Source: Zingiber officinale (Eukaryota > Streptophyta > Magnoliopsida > Zingiberales > Zingiberaceae). From it: a stretch of DNA of 64,000 nt. Positions 57,288 to 64,000 of this stretch are shown here, in pieces. The notes under the pieces were generated by a model that worked only from the letters and a program-made list of their open reading frames with translations, did not search any database and was not told where the DNA came from. Location: assembly GCF_018446385.1 (NCBI RefSeq), contig NC_055996.1, positions 131,860,532-131,924,531 on the forward strand, read 5' to 3'. Position 1 is the first letter of the stretch. Each line of letters opens with the position of its first letter. Made by a program: the position numbers and the translations under genes.

Positions 57288-57759
57288 TAGGGATGACAAT
57301 TTTCCCCGTGGGTTTGGGGCCCCGCGGGGAAAACCCGAAATGGGGATGGGGATCCCCGATTTTTCGGGGATGGGGCGAGTTCGGGGCGGGTATGGGAATA
57401 CTATCCTCATCCCCGAACCCGCCCCGAATATTATTATTATTAATATTAATAAATAATAATATGATTTTTTTTAAAAAAAGTGTTAATAATAGTGTTAATA
57501 TTAATATTAATTTTTTTAAAATATTAATAATAATACTATTATTAATATTGATATTAATATTAATATTATCATTAATAATAATTATTAAATAATAATAATA
57601 ATAATATAAATTAAATTTGGGAATGAGGCGGGGATGGGGGGAATGGGGATTTGATCCCCGTGGGTTCGGGTTCGAGGAATCCCCGAACCCGAAAAAATGA
57701 GAACGGGGCGGGGATGAGAATGGCAATCCCGCCCCCGCCCCGCCCCATTGTCATCCCTA
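57288..57759. mobile_element. hAT-type MITE, TSD GATGATCC
   Basis: A 472-bp unit has terminal inverted repeats TAGGGATGACAAT and ATTGTCATCCCTA and an exact 8-bp duplication GATGATCC at 57280-57287 and 57760-57767. GC-rich arms (GGGGATGGGGATCCCCG-like) surround an AT-rich centre of ATTATTAAT repeats, so it can fold back on itself. It has no coding capacity. It interrupts the Gypsy-2 gag codons for DDHL. Confidence 0.92.
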
Positions 57760-58269
57760 GATGATCCTCGAGATCGATAGAGCCTCCATATTCTTCAATC
57801 GACAAAGGTCAAAAGCATTTGGGTAGTTTATCTTCTAGGATTTCTTGCAAGAAAGGTGTTCCCGGCCGCTTGGGCGAGTTGGCAACGGCTAGGGCCTTGC
57901 CCTGTTTTGAATCCCTAAGGGGTCAATCTCTAGTTGAAGATCCCTGGGACCGCTCGACTATAAGGCAATCTTAGATCCTTGGGACCGCTTGACTATAAGG
58001 CAGTCTTCCGTAGGCATTCTGACAAATGCCCGGGGGAACTTCATTGGTTGTTTTGACTTGGGTCCTCACTCAACAACAAGTGTCCTTTAGATGACTTGAC
58101 AGGTGCAGTGAGTGTTTATGAAGGGGCAAGATTTGTTGCTTGCTGCTTTGCATAAGTTTTTGTACTTTTTCCATCACAAATAGGTTGAAATCTTCTTATA
58201 ATAAAGTGACTGTTAGTTTTTCGACATTGTCCATCTTCACATTCCAGATCAGGCATAATGTGTTCTCAT

Positions 58270-58280
58270 AAACGGCGTCA
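58270..58280 (-). other. Gypsy-2 primer binding site
   Basis: The minus strand reads TGACGCCGTTT near the LTR edge, corresponding to the Gypsy-1 PBS. Confidence 0.5.
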
Positions 58281-58284
58281 AATT

Positions 58285-58741
58285 TGATCCTGTCTAGAAT
58301 TGATGGAGAATAGACTGTCGGTGATGTGGCGCACAAGTTGACCTACTCTAAGAACTCCAAGAATGGCCTTGCCACGGGATTCCAATAACCTCCTACAAAT
58401 AGCTAATGAGGAGGAGAGAAAGAAACCATCAATAAGCGATCCAAGGGGTCACTGCCACAGCTACTCCGACGACCAAGTCAAAAGCAATGGTGGCATAAAA
58501 ACGATAGGAAGTAGCAACAAACAGAAGAAGATATGTTTGTGCGCCTACCTGTGCTAACAAAGAAAAATCTCTTTTATAATATCCCACACAATCTTCGCAT
58601 TAATATATGAGGCATTATCCTATGATCAATCAATCTATCTTATCATTATGTTTACATCGCATCCATCAATCACATTAATATGGAGAAAGTATATTGTGCA
58701 GGCATCTATACATAGATATGATACTCTGGCAAACCCCCACA
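58285..58741 (-). repeat. Gypsy-2 5' LTR
   Basis: Starts at TGATCCTGTC next to the PBS and ends near AAACCCCCACA. A diverged copy is at 34631-35095. The LTR is short (about 457 bp). Confidence 0.7.
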
Positions 58742-58953
58742 TGTTGTATCTAAAATTAATAACGGAAATTATTTATTTTCATCACTAAATTTAGGGATAG
58801 AAATTCTATTCCATCGCTAATTAGTGACGGAAATAAAATTCGATTGCTAACATTACTTCGACGATAGAAATTAGTGCGATTGAAAAAATTGGGTGCTAAG
58901 TGACTGATTAGCAACCAAAATTTCGATCGCTAATTGCTATTCTTTTTGTAGTG
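58742..58953. mobile_element. Terminal fragment of a CACTA element
   Basis: Ends at 58953 with TTCTTTTTGTAGTG, the complement of a CACTACAAAAAGAA terminus. The sub-terminal sequence repeats 'cgatcgctaat', 'agtgacggaaat' and 'tagcaaccaaaatttcg', as in CACTA sub-terminal repeats. The opposite terminus is not seen. Confidence 0.6.
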
Positions 58954-59041
58954 AATGTGAATCCAATAGCCTTAGATTTTGATTTACCAGCAGAAGTACA
59001 ACAGTTGCTAATGTGACTCCGATCAGCCGGGTTTGAGTTAT

Positions 59042-59626
59042 GCTTGAAGACCGTCGAACGGCGACGTTAAACCCCAGAGTCGAAGCGACGACTATATAAA
59101 TCCACCTTGAAGACCGTTGAGCGGCGACGTTAAACCCCAGAGTCGAAGCGGCGACTATAAAAATCCACCTTGAAGACCGTCGAGCGGTGACGTTAAACCC
59201 CAGAGTCGAAGCGACGACTATAAAAATCTGCCTTGAAGACCGTCGAGCGGCGACGTTAAACCCTAGAGTCGAAGAGGCGACTATAAAAATCCACCTTGAA
59301 GACCGTCGAGCGGCGATGTTAAACCCCAGAGTCAAAGCGGCGACTACAAAAATCTCCCTTGAAGACCGTCGAGTGGCGACGTTAAACCCCAGAGTCGAAG
59401 CGGCGACTATAAAATCCCGCCTTGAAGACCGTTGAGCGGCGACGTTAAACCCCAGAGTCGAAGCGGCGACTATAAAAATCCGCCTTGAAGATCGTCGAGC
59501 GGCGACGTTAAACCCCAGAGTCGAAGCGGAGACTATAAAAATCCGCCTTGAAGACCGTCGAACGGCGACGTTAAACCCCAGAGTCGAACGGCGACTATAA
59601 ACCCCAGGATCGAGCGGCGACCTTAA
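59042..59626. repeat. 63-bp tandem array, about nine copies, related to the Gypsy-1 array
   Basis: The unit contains CTTGAAGACCGTCGAGCGGC, GACGTTAAACCCCAGAGTCG and AAGCGGCGACTATAAAAATC. It is the reverse complement of a close relative of the 64-bp unit at 10700-11416. Because 63 is a multiple of three, the minus strand has a 236-codon frame of 21-residue repeats (STLGFNVAARRSSRRIFIVAA), which I treat as a by-product. Confidence 0.9.
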
Positions 59627-59647
59627 ACCCGTATCTTCACCGGCCAA

Positions 59648-59824
59648 CTTATCAGAGCATCTATCTCCCCCGTTAGAGTTTGAGCGATTATCACTAGTCT
59701 CGGATCAGCTTATCAGAGCATCTATCTCCCTCGTTCGGGGTCGAGCGATTATCACTAGTCTCGGATCAGCTTATCAGAGCATCTATCTCCCCCGTTCGGG
59801 GTCGAGCAGTCTCCACAAGCAACT
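59648..59824. repeat. Three tandem copies of a ~61-bp unit
   Basis: The unit contains CTTATCAGAGCATCTATCTC, CCCCGTTCGGGGTCGAGCGA and TTATCACTAGTCTCGGATCA. The third copy is cut by Copia-E. CCCCGTTCGGGG is itself an inverted repeat. Confidence 0.85.
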
Positions 59825-60849
59825 TGTTAGATCGTTGCGACCGGCTAGAAGGGGGGCTGAATAGCCCTGTAACACAAAACCAAAAACACCCTTCTCGAAC
59901 TTTCAACAAAACACTTGCATAAAATAAATTGAACAGAAAACTAAAGAATGAAAGAGGCAAAAGGATTTTTTACTTGGTTACAACCAAGGAGGTTGTTAAT
60001 CCAAGGAATGTCGCACTAGTATCTCCTTCAGGCAGAGAAGCCTCTTACAGCAGTGAAAGCGCAAAACAAAGGAACTAATCTAAAACTGAAGCGTACAAGC
60101 ATTGGAAATGAAATGCTCTGAGTTGTTCTCAAGTTTTTGAACAAAGGCTATATTTATAGTCGTTGTCGGGGCGCCCTGAGGGTTCCGAGCGCCCTGGGGG
60201 GGATAAATTTTATTCCCCAATGTTCAGATCGAGTCATAGCTCGATCCAGGGAAAAAGTCAACTCCGGGCGCCCCGGTACGTTCCGGGCGCCCCGGTCAGC
60301 TCCGAGCGCCCCAAACCTAAAAGTCAACTTTGGTTGACTTTTTCGATCCGGGTCCTCTGCTCCGGCTCTGGTCGCCTCAGTCCGGGTCTTCAACTCAAGA
60401 TCCGCTCGCTTGGGTGATCTCGGACATCCGGAAAGGGCTTACCCGAACCCAACTTCCGGTCTTCTCGAGTGGGCTTCCGCTCTGGCTTATCGTCCCTCGG
60501 AATCGCCGCGTGCTTCCTTCTTGTCTGCCAGCGTACTCATCTGCAGTCTTCGTCCCTCGGTCACACCCCATGCCGACCTTCTCGCTAGATGCGTCTCTTC
60601 CTCCCCGAGCAATCTTCCGCCCCGGTTTTCGTCACTCGGAACCACCGCACGTTTCCTTCTCGTCCGCCGGTGTACTCTTCTGCAGCGCCTCGTCCCTCGG
60701 ATGCACCGTGTGCCGTCCTTCTCGCTAGTTGCGTCTTCCACTCGACTACCTGTGCTCCTAAGCTCCTGCACACTTAGACACAAGGTTAGAAACACACAGG
60801 ACCTAACTTAACTTGTTGATAACACCAAAACAACTTTGGGGTTCCAACA
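59825..60849 (-). repeat. Copia-E 3' LTR (Copia-B family)
   Basis: Runs TGTTAGATCGTTGCGACCGG to GGTTCCAACA, followed by a PPT, so it is the 3' LTR of a minus-strand element. TATTTATA is at 60151-60158, with GGGCGCCC-type palindromes at 60165-60315. The element's right end lies beyond the window, so no TSD can be checked. Confidence 0.9.
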
Positions 60850-60866
60850 ATCTCCCCATTTTTGGT
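60850..60866 (-). other. Copia-E polypurine tract
   Basis: The minus strand reads CCAAAAATGGGGAGAT before the LTR start. Confidence 0.75.
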
Positions 60867-61336
60867 GTGAGCAATCCAAGTTAAGCTAGGGAAAAAATAG
60901 ACATAAAATAAATTTAACTAACTTTGCAATTAAGTGCAAAAATAAAACAAGTTAAATTTTGTGGTCTACCTCCCCCTAGACTTATCTTCTCTCCCCTTTT
61001 GATCACATAAAAAATGGGATTCCGAAAAAGAGTCTAAGGGTTGAAAAACTTAGAAGATTTTGAAAAATTAATTTTTAGAAAAATATTTTTTAAGTCAAAA
61101 CTTAGTTAAAAATAATTTTTAAATTTTTACAGAATAGTCTCAAAAATTTTAAAAAAATTCTAACTTAAAAAAAATTTGAATTTTTTTTTCTAAGTAATTT
61201 AAGTAAACATTTCTAGTTTCATGAAAAAGTTTTTAACTTAGGTAAAATGATTTTTGAGAATTTTTCTAATTTTAAAAAAATTCTAAGTAAAAGTTATTTA
61301 AAAAAAAATCTAACATAAATCTTTGAGAATTTTTAA

Positions 61337-62586
61337 GGGGACGTTTGGTTTAGGGGAATAGGAGTGGGGAATGAGAATGAGAATCATTGATTGCCATTGT
61401 TAATGTTTGGATTATATGAATAGGAATAGGAATAAGGGAATGAATCCTTGAAATTGGGTAATAACTCATTCCCATGTACCTCCCCTTCAATGAGTCATTA
61501 CCCTATTTTCATCAATCAAAATATTCTCTTATTCCAAAAATACCCTTGATCTAAAATTAAAATTTTCTCCCTTAATATCAAATATCAAAATTTATTTATT
61601 TATTTTTTCTTCATATCACTTCTCTCTCCTTGTTCTCTCTCATCATATTTTCTCTCTCATCATATTTTCTCTCTCATCATTTTATCACACACTTTCTCTC
61701 TCCTATCACACTCCCTTTCCTCTTTTTTCTCATTACACTTTCTCTCTCATCATACTTTCTCTCTCCTCAATCTCTTCCATCACACTCTCTTCCTTTTTTT
61801 TCTCATCACACTTTCGCTCCTTTTTTTTCTCATCACACTTTCGCTCTCATCACACTTTCTCTCTCCTCAATCTCTCCCATCACACTCTCTTTTCTCTTTT
61901 TTTTTCTCATCACACTTTCGCTCTCATCACACTTTCTCTCTCCTCAATCTCTCCCATCACACTCTCTTTTCTCTTTTTTTTTCTCATCACACTTTCGCTC
62001 TCATCACACTTTCTCTCTCCTCAATCTCTCTTATCACACTCCCTCCTTTTTTTTCCTCAACACACTTTCTCTCTCATCATACTTTCTCTCTCATCATCTC
62101 TCCCATCACACTCACTGTTCTCTTTTTTTCTCATCACACTTTATCTCTCATCATACTTTCTCTCACCTCAATCTCTCTCATCACACACTCTCTCTCCCCT
62201 CATTTTTTCTCATTACATTTTCTATCTCTTCATCCTCTCCCATCATAATTTCTCTCACATCATATTTTATCTCTCATCATGCTCTCTTCTATCACACTCT
62301 CTTTTCTCATTTTCTCTCATTACACTTTCTCTCTCTTCATTCTTTCTCATCACATTTTCTCTCTCATCATACTTTCTCTTTCATCATAGTTTTCTCTCAC
62401 ATCTAATTTTTTTCTCTTATTTTCCTTTAAGGGTAAAAAAGGAAATATTGATTTATTCCGATAGAAAGTATGCAACTAACCAAACATTGCTTTTAAGAGT
62501 GATATCCATGCTCATACCCATTCCCATTCCACAATACAATGATTCTCATTCCGATTCTCATTTCCATGTTCATACCAAACGCCCCC
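61337..62586. mobile_element. PIF/Harbinger-type non-autonomous element, TSD TAA
   Basis: A 1,250-bp unit starts GGGGACGTTTGG and ends CCAAACGCCCCC, with TAA at 61334-61336 and 62587-62589. The inverted ends continue with GGAATGAGAATGAGAATCAT-like sequence on the left and its imperfect complement on the right. TIRs of this type with TAA/TTA duplications are typical of PIF/Harbinger (Tourist-like) elements. It has no transposase. The centre is a pyrimidine minisatellite. Confidence 0.85.
61615..62410. repeat. Pyrimidine-rich minisatellite inside the Harbinger-type element
   Basis: Imperfect repetition of TCTCATCACACTTTC, TCTCTCCTCAATCTCTCCCA and TCACACTCTCTTTTCTC. Around 61790-62040 longer units of roughly 75-80 bp repeat about three times. 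Its 258-codon ORF is a by-product of strand bias. Confidence 0.85.
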
Positions 62587-62589
62587 TAA

Positions 62590-63280
62590 GAAAATTTTTC
62601 TAAGTAATTAAATTGATAAAGGATGTTTGACTAACCCTTTTTTGTAAAATATTAATTAATTCTAATATTAATGCTTTATTAGTAAGTTAATTAAATATTT
62701 ATTTCAATATTTTGGTTTCCAAGTCGTGGCGAGGCACTATGCCTTCTTGGTTATTGGAGCAACAACTGCTTCCTTAGACAAAGCCTCATAGAGAAATTCA
62801 TTGTTTAATTTTCTCACTGAAAGCGCTAATTTCGTATAAAATTTAGACTAAGCAAGATTTAGGAACCCAATATAGGTTCCAGCCTACTGGATTAACTAAA
62901 TATTTCTTAGGTACATATTTTCTTGAAATATTCCTAATTTGTCCCTAGTGATATCTATAATACCAATTTTAAATTTTAAATTTTCTAAAATTAGATGAGC
63001 ATGCATGATTTTTTAAATTATCTACTTGAATTTTCAGATCTTTATTTTCTGATTTCAATTTCTCATTTTCTAATTTTGATTTGTCTAATTCTTCTAAGGG
63101 ACAAGATTTAAACAAAATTATTTTTAAATTTTTAATCTCCTTTTCTTATTTGCAACCGTCTTTTGTTAATAGTTTAACAAACTTAAAGAGTTTATCGGGA
63201 GGAAGTGATCATACCTCACTTACCTTGTCAATCTCGTTGTTCGTTTCTCCCCCTGAACTACTGCTTTCTTCCGACGTGGC
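62590..63280 (-). pseudogene. Copia-E gag C-terminal region, degraded
   Basis: After the stop at 63281 the minus strand goes on readably as ATSEESSSSGGETNNEIDKV, SLPPDKLFKFVKLLTK and EELDKSKLENEKLKSENKDL, a coiled-coil-like region, interrupted by stops. It corresponds to the Copia-B hendecad region at 44652-45218, but the 11-residue repeat is not evident here. Confidence 0.55.
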
Positions 63281-64000
63281 TCACCCTTCATCGATGATCT
63301 CGATGCTCATTTCGGAAGAACTTGTCTCATAGTCGTCGTCTTGATGACTTGCCATTAGAGTAAGTCCGGAGAATGCCTCGATTTCCGATTCCGACGGTGT
63401 ATCGTCCCACGTCGCTTTTAGGGCCTTTCGCTTTTGGATTGGCTTCTTACCCTTCTCCTTGTCCTTGTTCTTCAGTTTGGGGCAGTTATCCTTGACGTGC
63501 CCTTCTTCGTCGTAGTGGTAGCAGCGGATCGTCCTTTTCTTTTTCCCCTGCGGATGGTTAGTAGATCTAGATTTACAAAGTTTCTTGAATCTTCTTACCA
63601 TCATTAACGTTTCCTCGTCATCGAGAGAAGATTCCGACTCAGGTTCGTCTCTTGAAGCTTTGAGGGCGATGTTGTTCTTGGGCTCCTTCGAACCTGCATA
63701 TCTGGATTCGTGCACTTCAAAAGTCGAGAATAATTCTTCTAACGAAATCTTTTCTAAATCTTTAGAAATGTAAAAGGCATCTACTAATGATGCCCATTTG
63801 GTATTTATAGGAAAGGAATTTAAAGCGTACCTTAGCGAATCTCGGTTACTTACCTTTTCTCCAAGATTAGAGAGTCCGGTGATGATCTCCTTGATTCTCG
63901 AGTGCAGGCGCGCAACTGTCTCGTCTTCCCCAAGTCGCAGGCTAGTGAGCTGATTGAGAAGTAAATCTCTTCTGGCGAGCTTGGCTTCGGACGTCCCTTC
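63281..64000 (-). CDS. Copia-E gag, zinc-knuckle part (partial at window edge)
   Basis: Open from the window edge to a TGA at 63281. It reads SEAKLARRDLLLNQLTSLRL, GEDETVARLHSRIKEIITGL, WASLVDAFYISKDLEKISLE, then a Lys/Arg-rich part and the nucleocapsid motif CYHYDEEGHVKDNC, an acidic linker and EIIDEG. In the CCHC knuckle the second Cys is replaced by Tyr, which should impair zinc binding. The TGA lies where relatives read on into an acidic segment, so the ORF is probably prematurely stopped. The start lies outside the window. Confidence 0.82.
   Translation of the reverse strand, partial: EGTSEAKLARRDLLLNQLTSLRLGEDETVARLHSRIKEIITGLSNLGEKVSNRDSLRYALNSFPINTKWASLVDAFYISKDLEKISLEELFSTFEVHESRYAGSKEPKNNIALKASRDEPESESSLDDEETLMMVRRFKKLCKSRSTNHPQGKKKRTIRCYHYDEEGHVKDNCPKLKNKDKEKGKKPIQKRKALKATWDDTPSESEIEAFSGLTLMASHQDDDYETSSSEMSIEIIDEG

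Larger units (their letters stand above)
55540..58262 (-). pseudogene. Gypsy-2 gag (Tat-type), interrupted by two DNA elements
   Basis: Reading from the right: an N-terminal part 57768-58262 with several stops (LSIEEYGGSIDLEDHL near 57768-57815), then 57008-57279 with the core (YTDGVKYRVLLITLSGSAQKWFNQLP, ESLKTYIKRFNQV), then 55540-55970 (DMDVPSATFEILVSTFSHGL, LDGDFFRSLARKPPKDFNN, YINVEEAQAACKKEAP) ending in a Cys/His cluster (HWMKTCNMQDC). It is homologous to Gypsy-1 gag at 24368-25572. No pol follows on the left, so the element is truncated near 55540. Confidence 0.82.
60850..64000 (-). mobile_element. Copia-E internal region, continues past the window
   Basis: AT-rich 3' region, an inserted Harbinger-type element (61337-62586), coiled-coil-like gag remnants (62590-63280) and the gag zinc-knuckle part (63281-64000). 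As in Copia-B, no pol lies between gag and the 3' LTR, so this family looks non-autonomous as a rule. Confidence 0.8.

Noticed and set aside
58937..59647. 236-codon repeat protein
   Set aside because: Arises because the satellite unit is 63 bp; no start context, promoter or homologue known to me. Kept only as a low-interest finding.
61630..62406. 258-codon Ser/His/Leu/Phe ORF
   Set aside because: Pure pyrimidine minisatellite translation with no recognisable protein features.

Overview
The window is plant nuclear DNA, and almost all of it is nested, decaying transposable elements around one broken disease-resistance gene. The coiled-coil (CC) type NLR, the GT-AG introns, the Ty3/gypsy Tat and chromovirus families and the SIRE-like Ty1/copia families all point to an angiosperm. 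The LTR types look to me like those of large monocot genomes, perhaps Zingiberales, but that is a low-confidence impression and not something the sequence proves. I saw no tRNA, rRNA, organelle insert, CRISPR array or intact host gene.

113-26467 is one Tat-lineage gypsy element on the minus strand (Gypsy-1), about 11 kb once its insertions are removed. From right to left it has a 5' LTR, primer binding site (PBS), gag, protease, RT/RNase H, a second (archaic) RNase H, integrase, a 64-bp tandem array, an intron-containing antisense ORF with its own promoter, a polypurine tract (PPT) and a 3' LTR. A copia element (Copia-A, 12215-21024, 5-bp target-site duplication [TSD] GAACC) sits inside the integrase. 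A 6.6-kb terminal-inverted-repeat (TIR) element (997-7575) sits beside the 3' LTR and itself carries a chromovirus-type solo LTR (2355-4674, TSD TGAGT). Another solo LTR (26537-29496, TSD CGATG) lies just outside Gypsy-1.

30417-33220 is a CC-NLR resistance gene whose NB-ARC core has been deleted. The CC/P-loop part and the 679-residue LRR part remain open but in different frames.

34631-55539 holds a degraded copia (Copia-D, minus) split by a second nest: Copia-B (36348-46791, minus, TSD CAATC) contains Copia-C (36888-43709, plus, TSD CCGCC). Copia-C has an intact gag and no pol. Two more solo LTRs follow (47577-48960, TSD TAAAT; 54326-55329, TSD ATGTT).

55540-64000 contains a second Tat-type gag/LTR remnant (Gypsy-2) carrying two DNA elements (55977-57001 and an hAT-type MITE at 57288-57759), a CACTA end, a 63-bp tandem array related to the Gypsy-1 array, and a fifth copia (Copia-E, minus) that runs off the window and carries a Harbinger-type element.

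The most unusual signal is in the copia LTRs. They contain tandem ~30-bp modules that are small inverted repeats whose two arms change together, and arrays of short palindromes placed just upstream of the TATA box in three different LTR families.
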